Assembly: GCF_003289945.1 (NCBI RefSeq)
Contig: NZ_QMBP01000001.1
Location: 682,001-746,000, forward strand
Direction of reading: 5' to 3'
Source: Mesorhizobium hawassense
Lineage (GTDB): Bacteria > Pseudomonadota > Alphaproteobacteria > Rhizobiales > Rhizobiaceae
DNA length: 64,000 nucleotides
The translations under genes and the position numbers were made by a program. The notes beneath the pieces are model-generated. The model worked only from the letters and a program-made list of their open reading frames with translations, was not told the origin of the DNA and made no database searches. Within the stretch, counting starts at the first letter, position 1; every line of letters starts with the position of its first letter. Shown here one piece after another: positions 35,953-45,734 of this stretch.

Positions 35953-38637
35953 ATGACCAAGTGGGTTTACACCTTCGGCGACGGCGCCGCTGAAGGCCGT
36001 GCTGGCGACCGCAACCTTCTCGGCGGCAAGGGTGCCAATCTGGCCGAGATGTGCAGCCTCGGACTGCCGGTGCCGCCTGGTTTCACCATCACCACCGAAG
36101 TCTGCAACGCCTATTACGCCAATGGCCGTACCTATCCCGGCGCGCTTGAGGCGAATGTCGTCTCCGCGCTCGACCATATCGGCCAGATCACCGGCCGCCG
36201 CTTCGGCGATCCTTCGAAGCTGCTGCTGGTCTCCGTGCGCTCCGGCGCGCGCGCCTCCATGCCAGGCATGATGGATACGGTGCTCAATCTCGGCCTCAAC
36301 GACGAGACGGTCGAGGCTTTGGCTGCCGATTCCGGCGATCCGCGTTTTGCCTATGACAGCTACCGCCGCTTCATCCAGATGTATTCCGACGTCGTCATGG
36401 GCCTCGACCACGAAGTGTTCGAGGAAATCCTCGAGGACGAGAAGGCGAGCCTCGGCCACGAGCTCGACACCGAGCTGACGGCCGCCGAATGGCAGGGCGT
36501 GATTTCGCTCTACAAGGCCAAGGTCGAGGAAGAGCTCGACAAGCCGTTCCCGCAGGATCCGCGCGAGCAGCTCTGGGGCGCGATCGGCGCCGTGTTCTCG
36601 AGCTGGATGAACAACCGCGCCATCACCTATCGGCGCCTGCACGACATTCCCGAAAGCTGGGGCACGGCGGTCAACGTCCAGGCCATGGTGTTCGGCAATA
36701 TGGGCGATACGTCCGCCACCGGCGTCGCCTTCACCCGCAATCCCTCGACCGGCGACAGGCAGCTTTACGGCGAGTTCCTGGTCAACGCGCAGGGCGAGGA
36801 CGTTGTGGCCGGCATCCGCACGCCGCAGAACATCACCGAGGCGGCGCGCATCGCCGCCGGCTCCGACAAGCCGTCGCTGCAGAAACTGATGCCCGACGCC
36901 TTCCAGGCCTTCGTCGACATCTCCGACCGGCTGGAGAAGCACTACCGCGACATGCAGGACCTCGAATTCACCATCGAGCGCGGCAAATTGTGGATGCTGC
37001 AGACCCGCTCCGGCAAGCGCACCGCCAAGGCGGCGCTGAAGATCGCCGTCGAGATGGCGAAGGACGGGCTGATCACCAAGGAGGAGGCGGTCGCTCGCAT
37101 CGATGCGGCCTCGCTCGACCAGCTCCTGCATCCGACCATCGACCCGAAGGCGGCGCGCGACGTCATCGGCATGGGCCTGCCTGCCTCGCCGGGCGCCGCC
37201 ACCGGCGAGATCGTCTTTTCGTCCGCCGATGCCGAGGACGCCAGGGCGCAGGGGCGCAAGGTGATCCTGGTGCGCATCGAGACCAGCCCGGAGGACATCC
37301 ACGGCATGCATGCCGCCGAAGGCATCCTCACCACGCGCGGCGGCATGACCAGCCATGCCGCGGTGGTGGCGCGCGGCATGGGCAAGCCCTGCGTGTCGGG
37401 CGCCGGCTCGCTGCGCGTCGATTACAAGGCCGGCACGCTGCTCTCGATGGGCCAGACCTTCCGCAAGGGCGACATCATCACCATCGACGGCGGCAATGGC
37501 CAGGTGCTGAAGGGCGCGGTCGCCATGCTGCAGCCGGAGCTGTCGGGCGACTTCGCCGCCATCATGGAATGGGCCGACGCCGCGCGCCGCATGAAGGTGC
37601 GCACCAATGCCGAGACGCCGCTGGATGCGCGCATGGCGCGCTCCTTCGGCGCCGAGGGCATCGGCCTTTGCCGCACCGAGCATATGTTCTTCGACGGCGC
37701 CCGCATCGTGGCCATGCGCGAGATGATACTGGCCGACACCGAGAAGGACAGGCGAGCGGCGCTCGGCAAGCTGCTGCCCATGCAGCGCTCCGACTTCCTC
37801 GAACTGTTCGAGATCATGGCCGGCCTGCCGGTGACGATCCGCCTGCTCGACCCGCCGCTGCATGAATTCCTGCCGAAGACCGAGGCCGAGCTCGCCGAGG
37901 TGGCGACTGCCATGAATGTTTCGGCCGACAAGCTCAGGCAGCGCACCGAGGCGCTCCACGAGTTCAACCCGATGCTCGGTCATCGCGGCTGTCGGCTCGC
38001 CGTCTCCTATCCGGAGATCGCCGAGATGCAGGCGCGCGCCATCTTCGAGGCGGCGGTCGAGGCTGGCCGCAAGGCCGGCGCGCTGGTGGTGCCGGAGATC
38101 ATGGTGCCGCTGGTCGGCCTCGTGAAGGAGCTGGAATACGTCAAGGCGCGCATCGACGCGGTGGCGCAAAGCGTCATGCAGGAGACCGGCACCAAGATCG
38201 ACTACCTGACCGGCACGATGATCGAATTGCCGCGCGCGGCGATCCGGGCCCACGTCATTGCAGAAGCGGCCGAATTCTTCTCCTTCGGCACCAACGATCT
38301 GACCCAGACGACCTTCGGCATCTCGCGCGACGACGCGGCTTCCTTCCTCGAAACCTACCGGCAGAAGGGCATCATCGAGCAGGATCCTTTCGTCTCGCTC
38401 GACATCGACGGCGTCGGCGAGCTGGTGCGTATCGCGGCCGAAAAAGGCAAGGCGACGCGGCCAGACATCAAGCTCGGCATCTGCGGCGAGCATGGCGGCG
38501 ACCCGGCATCGATCCGCTTTTGCGAGGCGGTCGGCCTCGACTATGTGTCGTGCTCGCCCTATCGCGTGCCGATCGCCCGGCTGGCCGCGGCGCAGGCCGC
38601 AGTTGCGACTGCGAAGGGTGCCGCAAAACGCGCCTGA
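35953..38637 (+). CDS. ppdK: Pyruvate, phosphate dikinase
   Basis: The enzyme has 894 residues from ATG 35953, with a GGAGGGCAAG ribosome site; the frame extends to 35854 but the family begins MTKWVYTFGDG. The ATP-grasp domain includes RNLLGGKGANLAEM. The phosphohistidine domain has GGMTSHAAVVARGMGKPCV with the catalytic His. The PEP/pyruvate barrel has CGEHGGDPAS with the catalytic Cys. It interconverts pyruvate, ATP and Pi with PEP, AMP and PPi in central carbon metabolism. The long antisense frame over it is a GC artefact. Confidence 0.97.
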   Translation: MTKWVYTFGDGAAEGRAGDRNLLGGKGANLAEMCSLGLPVPPGFTITTEVCNAYYANGRTYPGALEANVVSALDHIGQITGRRFGDPSKLLLVSVRSGARASMPGMMDTVLNLGLNDETVEALAADSGDPRFAYDSYRRFIQMYSDVVMGLDHEVFEEILEDEKASLGHELDTELTAAEWQGVISLYKAKVEEELDKPFPQDPREQLWGAIGAVFSSWMNNRAITYRRLHDIPESWGTAVNVQAMVFGNMGDTSATGVAFTRNPSTGDRQLYGEFLVNAQGEDVVAGIRTPQNITEAARIAAGSDKPSLQKLMPDAFQAFVDISDRLEKHYRDMQDLEFTIERGKLWMLQTRSGKRTAKAALKIAVEMAKDGLITKEEAVARIDAASLDQLLHPTIDPKAARDVIGMGLPASPGAATGEIVFSSADAEDARAQGRKVILVRIETSPEDIHGMHAAEGILTTRGGMTSHAAVVARGMGKPCVSGAGSLRVDYKAGTLLSMGQTFRKGDIITIDGGNGQVLKGAVAMLQPELSGDFAAIMEWADAARRMKVRTNAETPLDARMARSFGAEGIGLCRTEHMFFDGARIVAMREMILADTEKDRRAALGKLLPMQRSDFLELFEIMAGLPVTIRLLDPPLHEFLPKTEAELAEVATAMNVSADKLRQRTEALHEFNPMLGHRGCRLAVSYPEIAEMQARAIFEAAVEAGRKAGALVVPEIMVPLVGLVKELEYVKARIDAVAQSVMQETGTKIDYLTGTMIELPRAAIRAHVIAEAAEFFSFGTNDLTQTTFGISRDDAASFLETYRQKGIIEQDPFVSLDIDGVGELVRIAAEKGKATRPDIKLGICGEHGGDPASIRFCEAVGLDYVSCSPYRVPIARLAAAQAAVATAKGAAKRA

Positions 38638-38653
38638 CCGGAGCTTGGTCAGC

Positions 38654-38667
38654 GGCATCCGGATGCC
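38654..38667. terminator. 14-bp perfect palindrome after ppdK
   Basis: GGCATCC-GGATGCC lies 17 bp after the ppdK stop, followed by TTACCGTTTT. It could be a weak terminator stem, but it has no loop and only a short T-run, so the call is tentative. Confidence 0.25.
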
Positions 38668-38773
38668 TTACCGTTTTGTATGGAATGTCACGCGAACGTG
38701 CGCGTGACGGCCCTGAATCTCGACATCGTTTCGAGGCAGTTTCCAACACCGAACTTATTGGTGTCAGAAACTC

Positions 38774-39877
38774 ATGCTGCAGATTTCCCCCACGACCTAC
38801 CGATCGATCCTGATCCTGCAGACCAAGTTCATCGGTGACATCGTGCTAGCCTCGGCGCTGGCGAAGAACCTGCAGCTCGAATATCCGGGCGCCAGGATCG
38901 TGTTTCTGTGCGAAGCGCATTTCGCCAGGTTCCTGACGGCACACGGCATTGCCGCCCAAGTCGTCCCCTTCAGCCGCGCCAGGATGCGCGGCTCGCCGTT
39001 CGAGCGGGGACGCGAGTTGTTCCGTACGGTGCGCACTCTGCGGCAGCACCGCTTCGACATGACCATCGACATCACCGACTCGAAAACCTCGCGGATTATT
39101 TCCAGACTGGTCAATACGCCCGTCAGGGTCGGCTATTTTCCGTCGGAGCGGCGGCTGCGCTGGTATGAGCGCCAGCCAGCCAATGTCAGGATGAAGCCGT
39201 TCGGATTCGGCGAAAAACATCATCTCTACCGTTATTTGTCTCCATTGGAGGCGCTTGGCGTCGACCTGCGCGTCAGGGTGCCGGCCATTCGACCGCTGCC
39301 TTTCGAGACGACACGCGCGCTGGCGCTGCTGGCCAGACACCATATCCAGCCGGACGCCTTTGTCGCGGTCCATGCCGGAGCAAGCTTCGTCGGGCGCCGC
39401 TGGCAGCCGGAGCGCTTTGCCGAGGCAATCGACAGGATCGCCGGCGAAACCGGCCTGCGTGTGGTTCTGGTCGGCGGCCCGGGCGAAAACGAAGCGGCCG
39501 ACGCGATCCTGGCCGCGGCGAAGACGCCTGTCGTCGACCTGACGGGTGCGCTGCGTCTGGAAACGCTGCTTGCCTTGCTCAAGGAGGCGCGGCTGTTTCT
39601 CGGCAACGAAAGCGGCCCGATGCATATGGCCGCTGCGGCCGGCACGCCGGTCGTTGGCCTGTTCGGCCTGACCAACCCGGTCCGCTGGGCGCCGGTCGGC
39701 GTCCCCAGCATCTCGCTGCGGCCATCCATGCCTTGCGACTGTGTCGGCGGCGACCTGTGCCGGCGGACCGACCCAAGCAAGGCATGCTGCGTCTGGCGCC
39801 TGGAAGTCGATCCGGTGGTGGAAGCGGTGCTGGAACTCCTGGCGCGCACCGAGATGGTTCTGGACGCCGCGGTCTGA
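38774..39877 (+). CDS. GT9 heptosyltransferase-family glycosyltransferase, paralogue 1
   Basis: This 367-residue GT-B enzyme of the ADP-heptose:LPS heptosyltransferase family opens with SILILQTKFIGDIVLASALA and has FVAVHAGASFVGRRW and FLGNESGPMHMAAAAGTPVV. Members add heptose or other sugars to the LPS core at the cytoplasmic face. The Cys-rich tail (CDCVGGDLC and CCVW) is unusual and shared with the next gene. It is closely related to the gene at 39983 and seems to be a tandem duplicate. Confidence 0.92.
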   Translation: MLQISPTTYRSILILQTKFIGDIVLASALAKNLQLEYPGARIVFLCEAHFARFLTAHGIAAQVVPFSRARMRGSPFERGRELFRTVRTLRQHRFDMTIDITDSKTSRIISRLVNTPVRVGYFPSERRLRWYERQPANVRMKPFGFGEKHHLYRYLSPLEALGVDLRVRVPAIRPLPFETTRALALLARHHIQPDAFVAVHAGASFVGRRWQPERFAEAIDRIAGETGLRVVLVGGPGENEAADAILAAAKTPVVDLTGALRLETLLALLKEARLFLGNESGPMHMAAAAGTPVVGLFGLTNPVRWAPVGVPSISLRPSMPCDCVGGDLCRRTDPSKACCVWRLEVDPVVEAVLELLARTEMVLDAAV

Positions 39878-39982
39878 CATTTACGGAATTTCATTGCCGC
39901 CTCGAAGCTTTTGGGGGCGCGCAAAGACTCATTATGGTCCAGGGCGTAATCGTCCTGTATATGAGATCACGTTCACATAAGC

Positions 39983-41155
39983 GTGATGGTCCACATGTCG
40001 ACATCTCCGCCCAGCTTCGCGGATTCCGATCCGTCCGATGCCCTGACACGGATCTTGCCGGTTCGCCCTGGCCCCATCCGCTCGATCCTGATCCTGCAAA
40101 CGAAGTACATTGGCGATCTCGTTCTTTCCTCCGCGCTGGCCAAAAACCTGCAGCTCGAATATCCCGGCGTCCGCATCGTCTTTCTCTGCGACGGCCGCTT
40201 CGCCGGTCTCCTCACGGCCAACGATATCGCCTCGGAGGTCGTGACCTTCCGCCGTTCCCACATGCGCGGATCGCCGCTGCGACGCGCGCAGGAGCTCGTT
40301 CTCACGCTCTTCAGGTTGCGCCGCTACCGTTTCGACATGGCCATCGACATCACCGATACGCGGACGTCGCGGTTCATCCTGGGGCTGGTGGGTGCACGGG
40401 TTCGCGTGGGGTATCAACGGCGCAAAAGACCCTTGCCATGGCTCGACCTCCAACCCGCCAATGTCAAGGCAAAGCCGTTCGGCTATGGCGAGCGGCACTT
40501 TCTATATCGCTATCTTTCGCCGCTGGAGGCGCTCGGCATAGACCTGCGCCAGCGGGTTCCCGCCATCGAGCCGCCATCGTCTCAGGCGACGAAAGCCTTG
40601 GCGCTGCTGGACAAGTTCCACCTTCGGCCGAACGCCTTCGTTGCGGTGCATGCCGGGGCAAGCTTCCCCGGTCGCCGCTGGCTGCCCGAGCGCTTCGCCG
40701 CCGCAATCGACCGGATATCGGCCGAAACTGGTCTGGGCGTCGCCCTGGTCGGCGGTCCGGATGAGAACGAGGCGGTCGAAAAGATCCTGGCGACGGCGAA
40801 GACGCCGGTCGTCAACCTCGTCGGAGAGCTCCCGCTCGAAACGTTGCCGGCGCTGTTCAAGCAGGCAAGGCTGTTTATCGGCAACGACAGCGGCCCCATG
40901 CACATGGCGGCCGCGGCCGGCACTCCCGTCGTCGGCCTGTTCGGCCTGCAGAAGCCGATCCACTGGGGACCGGTCGGCGCGCCGAGCATCTCGGTTCGCC
41001 CGTCCATGCCTTGCGACTGCGTCGCTAAAGATATCTGCCAACGGCCCGACGGCAACAAGGCATGTTGCGTCTGGCGCTTGGAGGTCGACACGGTCGTCGA
41101 CGCCACGCTCGAATTGTTGGCGCGGACGCGGACGGCTCTGGAAGCCGCGGTGTAG
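39983..41155 (+). CDS. GT9 heptosyltransferase-family glycosyltransferase, paralogue 2
   Basis: This 390-residue paralogue of the preceding gene has SILILQTKYIGDLVLSSALA, FVAVHAGASFPGRRWLPERF, IGNDSGPMHMAAAAGTPVV and the same Cys-rich tail (CDCVAKDIC and CCVW). It starts at GTG 39983 or ATG 39986 and has an extra N-terminal 20 residues. Tandem arrangement and high similarity show recent duplication; different acceptor or donor use is plausible. Confidence 0.92.
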   Translation: MMVHMSTSPPSFADSDPSDALTRILPVRPGPIRSILILQTKYIGDLVLSSALAKNLQLEYPGVRIVFLCDGRFAGLLTANDIASEVVTFRRSHMRGSPLRRAQELVLTLFRLRRYRFDMAIDITDTRTSRFILGLVGARVRVGYQRRKRPLPWLDLQPANVKAKPFGYGERHFLYRYLSPLEALGIDLRQRVPAIEPPSSQATKALALLDKFHLRPNAFVAVHAGASFPGRRWLPERFAAAIDRISAETGLGVALVGGPDENEAVEKILATAKTPVVNLVGELPLETLPALFKQARLFIGNDSGPMHMAAAAGTPVVGLFGLQKPIHWGPVGAPSISVRPSMPCDCVAKDICQRPDGNKACCVWRLEVDTVVDATLELLARTRTALEAAV

Positions 41156-41217
41156 GGCAAAGCAAATTTTCGCGACTGCTGCTCTTTGCGCTGTTTGCTG
41201 TCCCCATTTTCGCCTAG

Positions 41218-42030
41218 ATGCCAGTTTTGTTGAGGCAAGTTTTGGCGCGGCGAATTGCCGAGCGCGCCGGCTTGGAATGGATGATGGGTTTGCTTCGAAA
41301 CTCTATTTGCGCAATGGCGCTGTCGCTCTTCACCGCGTCGGCGGGCAATGCCACCGCCTTGCTCGAGCCGACGCTGCATGTGAAGCCACAGGGTGCCGAA
41401 GGCGGCGGTGGCCGCGTCGCCCTGACGCTCGATGCCTGCGGCGGAAAGACCGATACGAGGATCCTCTCGGCGCTTGTCGACAACAGGATACCGGCGACGA
41501 TTTTCGTCACCGGCATCTGGCTGAAGCACAATGCCGAAGCCGTGGAGATCATGCGGGCGCACCCTGATCTGTTCGAACTGGAAAACCATGGTGGCCGCCA
41601 CATTCCGGCGGTCGATACGCCGCGGAAGATCTACGGCATCCGCAGCGCCGGCAGTCCGGACGCCGTGCAGGCCGAGGTCGAGTCCGGGGCCGCGGCCCTG
41701 GCCAGCGCAGGCGGATCGGCGCCGAAATGGTTTCGCGGCGCCACCGCCGAGTACAGTCCGTCGGCAATCGCCATGATCCGCAAGCTGGGCTTCAAGGTCG
41801 CCGGCTTCTCGATCAACGGCGACGGCGGCTCGCTGCTCGGAGCGAAGGAGACCACCCGGCGTATCGCCGCCGCCAAGGATGGCGACGTCATCATAGCCCA
41901 CATCAACCAGCCGACCCACGCGGCCGGCGAGGGCGTGGTTCAAGGGCTGCTCGCCCTGAAGCAGAAGGGCATGACCTTCGTGCGTCTGGACGACGCAGAG
42001 GGTGTCGGCAATGACGGCACCACGGATTGA
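41218..42030 (+). CDS. Secreted polysaccharide deacetylase-like protein
   Basis: The frame gives 270 residues; ATG 41281 or 41284 (MMGLLRNSICAMALSLFTAS) would give a normal signal peptide cleaved near AGNATA. The mature part is a NodB-like CE4 barrel: VALTLDACGGKTDTRILSAL, TIFVTGIWLKHNAEAV, ELENHGGRHIPAV, KWFRGATAEYS. The DAC segment replaces the common FDDG motif, as in some CE4 subgroups. It should act in the periplasm on N-acetylated sugars; the substrate is unknown. Confidence 0.85.
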   Translation: MPVLLRQVLARRIAERAGLEWMMGLLRNSICAMALSLFTASAGNATALLEPTLHVKPQGAEGGGGRVALTLDACGGKTDTRILSALVDNRIPATIFVTGIWLKHNAEAVEIMRAHPDLFELENHGGRHIPAVDTPRKIYGIRSAGSPDAVQAEVESGAAALASAGGSAPKWFRGATAEYSPSAIAMIRKLGFKVAGFSINGDGGSLLGAKETTRRIAAAKDGDVIIAHINQPTHAAGEGVVQGLLALKQKGMTFVRLDDAEGVGNDGTTD

Positions 42031-42093
42031 CCGGGTCACGGCCGGCGGGCTGAGATTAGGTCAGGCCGGCTTCACCCGAGTATCAATACAGCC

Positions 42094-42483
42094 TCAGTCG
42101 GGCTTGGCTTCGACTGCTACCTTGCTCGCATAGAACGCGCCGTGGTTGCGGATCTCGGTCATTTCGTCGAATGGCTGCTCATAGGCCCACATCGCATTCT
42201 GGCCGGCTTCGCCGGCAGGCAGGACGGTCCAGTAGCTGGCATCGCCCTTATACGGGCAATGCGTCGAATGCTCGGTGCCGGCGAGCTTGCTGAAATCGAT
42301 ATCGTCGAACGGGATGTAGAAGGCGTCCGGATAGGGCGCTTCCGACAGCACCTTGGCCCGGGTCGATCTGGCGATGACGGTGTCGCCGGCGCGCACGGTG
42401 ACGCTGCCGCGATAGGGTTCGACGGTGATCACCTTGTCGGGATTGCGCTGAAAGCCGGGGGCAGGATTGGCGAGCTTGTCCAT
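42094..42483 (-). CDS. DUF427 domain protein
   Basis: The product has 129 residues from ATG 42483 with a good GGAG ribosome site. The DUF427 pattern shows VTVRAGDTVIARSTRA, YPDAFYIPFDDID, HSTHCPYKGDASYW and AMWAYEQPFDEM. The function of the family is not established; the conserved His/Cys/Lys/Asp cluster suggests a small-molecule enzyme. A RIME-like repeat sits directly upstream. Confidence 0.93.
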   Translation of the reverse strand: MDKLANPAPGFQRNPDKVITVEPYRGSVTVRAGDTVIARSTRAKVLSEAPYPDAFYIPFDDIDFSKLAGTEHSTHCPYKGDASYWTVLPAGEAGQNAMWAYEQPFDEMTEIRNHGAFYASKVAVEAKPD

Positions 42484-42495
42484 GAATAGTCTCCT

Positions 42496-42597
42496 GGAGC
42501 AATTCCAGGAAAGTACGAAGCGGTTTTCCGTTCGGAATTGCGTCAAAACAAAGAGAGAGCGTTTCGCCGTTCGGTGAAACGGTGAAACGTTCTCGGG
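42496..42597 (+). repeat. RIME1-like repeat, copy D, full length
   Basis: It starts GGAGCAATTCCAGGAAAG, has GCGGTTTTCCGTTCGGAATT then GCGTCAAAACAAAGAGAGAG, and ends with the second palindrome GTTTCGCCGTTCGGTGAAAC. It is the most complete copy in the window and lies 12 bp upstream of the DUF427 start. Confidence 0.85.
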
Positions 42598-42691
42598 GGG
42601 AGACTTACATGTGTCGGGCAAGCGCGCAGCGCAAGCTCGCGCGGCATGCTTACGCCATCACCATTCATTGAACCGTCTGTTGCCCGGTCCG

Positions 42692-43048
42692 TCAGGCGGC
42701 CGTCTTGAAGGCATCCATCAGGCCGGCATAGGCGGCGGCGATGCCTGCGACCGGATTGGTGCTTCTCGCCGCGGTTTCGACCTTCAGCGCCCCTCCGGAG
42801 GTCGGCAGCGTGAGCAGCAGGAACTGGCGATTGCCGGCATCGCCGATGCAGGCGGCCGCGACATGCTCGCCGTCAGCGCCGTTTTCAACGCGCATCTTGA
42901 ACAGCAGCGTTCCGCCGACGGCCTCCAGCGCGCCGCCGACGACTTCGGCAAATTCATCTTCGGAAACGGCCTTGGTGTCCGGCGTCGGATCGTCCAGACT
43001 TTCGGCAAGCGTGCTTTCGAGAGCTTTTTCGTCGAGCTGCGCGTCCAT
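42692..43048 (-). CDS. Hypothetical 118-residue protein
   Basis: The start is at ATG 43048 (MDAQLDEKALESTL); a longer frame to 43075 is possible. The sequence is acidic at the start, then has alternating strands (TLLFKMRVENGADGEHVAAA, QFLLLTLPTSGGALKVETAA). It has no signal peptide, membrane segment or known motif. It is flanked by DUF427 and an acyl-CoA synthetase gene, neither of which explains it. Confidence 0.6.
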   Translation of the reverse strand: MDAQLDEKALESTLAESLDDPTPDTKAVSEDEFAEVVGGALEAVGGTLLFKMRVENGADGEHVAAACIGDAGNRQFLLLTLPTSGGALKVETAARSTNPVAGIAAAYAGLMDAFKTAA

Positions 43049-43237
43049 GCGAACCACTCCATTCGCCAATCTCACCCAGCCCGTTAATGAACCTTAACGG
43101 CGACGATGGCCGGATTATGGCGGTTTCCGCAGGGGTTTCGTTCCGTCCACCGCCTTGAACTTATGGAAGCTGGACAATCCGCCGGATCGTTTCACAATGC
43201 GTGAAACAACGACGCGAAAGCGCAAGGGGAGGAATCG

Positions 43238-44866
43238 ATGCTCGGACTGATGCAGCAATGGCCGTTGCTTTGCCACAAGCTGATCGACCATGCCGAACGC
43301 CAGCACGGTAGCCGCGAGGTTGTCTCGCGTTCGATCGAGGGGCCGATCGTGCGCACCACCTATGCCGAAATCCATCTCCGGGCGCTCAAGGTGGCGCAAC
43401 GGCTGGAGCGTGACGGCTTCACGCTTGGCGACCGCATCGCCACGCTTGCCTGGAACACCGCCCGTCATATCGAGGCCTGGTACGGCATCATGGGTATCGG
43501 CGCGATCTATCACACGCTCAACCCGCGGCTTTTCCCCGAGCAGATTGCCTGGATCATGAACAATGCCGAGGACAAGGCTATCTTCGTCGACCTGACCTTC
43601 GTGCCGCTCCTCGAAAAGATCGCCGGCGCGGTCAAATCGTTGCGACAGGTGATCGTGCTGACCGACCGGGCACATATGCCGCAAACCTCTTTGCCGAACG
43701 CCGTCGCCTATGAGGAATGGCTGGCCGAGGCCGACGGCGCCTTCGCCTGGAAGACGTTCGACGAGAACACCGCCGCCGGCATGTGCTACACCTCGGGCAC
43801 CACTGGCGATCCGAAAGGCGTCCTCTACAGTCACCGTTCGAACGTTCTCCACGCCATGATGGCCGCCATGCCCGATGCCATGGGCATGTCCACGCGCGAC
43901 GTCATACTGCCTGTCGTGCCGATGTTCCACGCCAATGCCTGGGGCCTTGGCCAAAGCGGCCCGATGATCGGCTCCAAGCTGGTGATGCCCGGCTGCAAGA
44001 TGGATGGCGCCTCGATCTACGAACTGCTCGACACCGAGAAGGTGACATTCAGCGCCGCCGTGCCGACGGTCTGGATGATGCTTCTGCAACATCTGGAGGA
44101 GACCGGCAAGAAACTGCCCTATCTGCGCAAGGTAGTCATCGGCGGCGCGTCCTGCCCGCGCGCCATCACCGCCAAGTTCCAGGACAATTATGACGTTCAG
44201 GTCGTCCACGCCTGGGGCATGACCGAGATGTCGCCGCTCGGTACCCTCTGCACCATGAAGCCCGCCTTCGAAGCGCTTACCGGCGAGGCCCGGCTGGATG
44301 TCCAGGGCAAGCAGGGTTTTGCGCCATTCGGCGTCGAAATGAAGGTGACCGACGACGACGACAACGCGCTGCCGTGGGACGGCAAGACCTTCGGGCATCT
44401 CAAGGTGCGCGGCCCGGCAATCGCCCGCGCCTATTACGGCGGCGCCGGCGCAGAGCAGTTCGACGCCAACGGCTGGTTCGATACCGGCGATGTGGCGCAT
44501 ATCGATGCCAGCGGCTACATGCAGATTACAGATCGAGCCAAGGATGTGATCAAGTCCGGCGGCGAATGGATATCGACCATCGACCTCGAAAACCTCGCCG
44601 TAGGCCATCCGGACGTGGCGGAAGCGGCGGCGATCGGCGTGCCGCATTCCAAATGGGGCGAGCGGCCGCTGCTTGTCGTGGTGCGCAAGCCCGGCAAGGA
44701 GCCGAGCAAGAGCGACATCCTGACCTTCATGAACGGCAAGCTGGCCAAATGGTGGATGCCCGACGACGTTGCCTTCGTCGGCGAAATTCCGCACACCGCC
44801 ACCGGCAAGATCCAGAAGACGACCTTGCGCCAGCAGTTCAAGGATTATCGCCTGCCGACGGATTGA
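43238..44866 (+). CDS. Long-/medium-chain fatty acyl-CoA synthetase
   Basis: This 542-residue adenylate-forming enzyme has the AMP-binding P-loop [12 protein letters not shown], the A5 region [11 protein letters not shown], the A8 region [12 protein letters not shown]...[13 protein letters not shown], and the C-terminal lysine in [11 protein letters not shown]. It is of the AlkK/FadD-like group that activates fatty acids with CoA. The ATG at 43238 has AGGGGAGG upstream. It may act in fatty acid use or lipid A acyl supply; no context decides this. Confidence 0.9.
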   Translation: MLGLMQQWPLLCHKLIDHAERQHGSREVVSRSIEGPIVRTTYAEIHLRALKVAQRLERDGFTLGDRIATLAWNTARHIEAWYGIMGIGAIYHTLNPRLFPEQIAWIMNNAEDKAIFVDLTFVPLLEKIAGAVKSLRQVIVLTDRAHMPQTSLPNAVAYEEWLAEADGAFAWKTFDENTAAGMCYTSGTTGDPKGVLYSHRSNVLHAMMAAMPDAMGMSTRDVILPVVPMFHANAWGLGQSGPMIGSKLVMPGCKMDGASIYELLDTEKVTFSAAVPTVWMMLLQHLEETGKKLPYLRKVVIGGASCPRAITAKFQDNYDVQVVHAWGMTEMSPLGTLCTMKPAFEALTGEARLDVQGKQGFAPFGVEMKVTDDDDNALPWDGKTFGHLKVRGPAIARAYYGGAGAEQFDANGWFDTGDVAHIDASGYMQITDRAKDVIKSGGEWISTIDLENLAVGHPDVAEAAAIGVPHSKWGERPLLVVVRKPGKEPSKSDILTFMNGKLAKWWMPDDVAFVGEIPHTATGKIQKTTLRQQFKDYRLPTD

Positions 44867-44947
44867 CGAAAATGTTCGATCTTTCGGCTTCAAGCCCGCG
44901 CCGAAAACCGCTAACTCTCGGCCCGGGTTGGGACGATACGGCAAAGA

Positions 44948-45733
44948 ATGGCAACTATTCCTGAACGGCAGACGTCGAGGGCGGCCGGCTGGTCGCGGCG
45001 GATCGGGGCATTTTCCCTCGTCCTTTTGCTCACGGTCCTTGCAGCCTACAGGCTCGATCTCGTCGAGACACCGCCTTTCCTATGGGTGCTCGCGCTCGTC
45101 GCGCTGCTGGCGGCGCTCGCCCTGTTGCTGGCAGGCTTCGGCCTGTCGAGGGTTTGGAGTTTCGGCGATCGCGGCGGTCGTGATCTCAGCATCGGCGCGC
45201 TGCTGGCGCTTCTGGTGTTGGCACCCTATGGCGTCGCCGTCTACTGGGCGACGGTCTATCCGCCGCTGCGTGACATCTCGACCGATCTCGACGACCCGCC
45301 GGCGCTGGACACCAGCGACCGCACCGGCGACATGAACGAGCTGCCGCCGCCGACGCCGGGCGAGCAGAGCCTGCAGGCCGATGCCTATCCGCTGGTCACC
45401 GGGCGCAGCTACAATTTGCCTTTCGAAACCGTCGTCGACGCGGTCGAAACCGTGCTTGACCGCCGCGACTGGCAACTGACGGCGCCCTATCCCGACATCA
45501 ACGGCCAGAGCGAGGCGACGATCAATGCGCTGGCCAAGGGCTTCGCGCTGGGACTTCCCGCCGATGTCGCCATCCGCGTCACCGACGACGGCGATTCCGT
45601 GATCGTCGACATGCGCTCGGCCTCGCGCTACGGCCGCTACGACCTAGGCGACAACGCCGCGCGCATCACCGATTTCCTCGGCGAGCTCGACCAGGAGGTC
45701 GCCGGGCAGGTTGGCGCCGCGCCTGCGGAATAA
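44948..45733 (+). CDS. DUF1499 membrane protein
   Basis: The 261-residue protein has three N-terminal hydrophobic segments (about 19-35, 44-65, 80-100) and a soluble C-terminal DUF1499 domain. That domain includes YPLVTGRSYNLPFETVVDAV, RDWQLTAPYP, and VDMRSASRYGRYDLGDNAAR. The family function is unknown. It follows the acyl-CoA synthetase by 81 bp on the same strand and is convergent with the MBL gene (1-bp gap). Confidence 0.88.
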   Translation: MATIPERQTSRAAGWSRRIGAFSLVLLLTVLAAYRLDLVETPPFLWVLALVALLAALALLLAGFGLSRVWSFGDRGGRDLSIGALLALLVLAPYGVAVYWATVYPPLRDISTDLDDPPALDTSDRTGDMNELPPPTPGEQSLQADAYPLVTGRSYNLPFETVVDAVETVLDRRDWQLTAPYPDINGQSEATINALAKGFALGLPADVAIRVTDDGDSVIVDMRSASRYGRYDLGDNAARITDFLGELDQEVAGQVGAAPAE

Positions 45734-45734
45734 C

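Noticed and set aside
35926..38658. 910-codon frame antisense to ppdK
   Set aside because: It mirrors codon structure of a GC-rich gene; the protein is His/Arg/Ala-rich with no motif, while ppdK on the other strand is certain.
43115..44944. 609-codon frame antisense to the acyl-CoA synthetase
   Set aside because: Same antisense effect; no family motif and no ribosome site.
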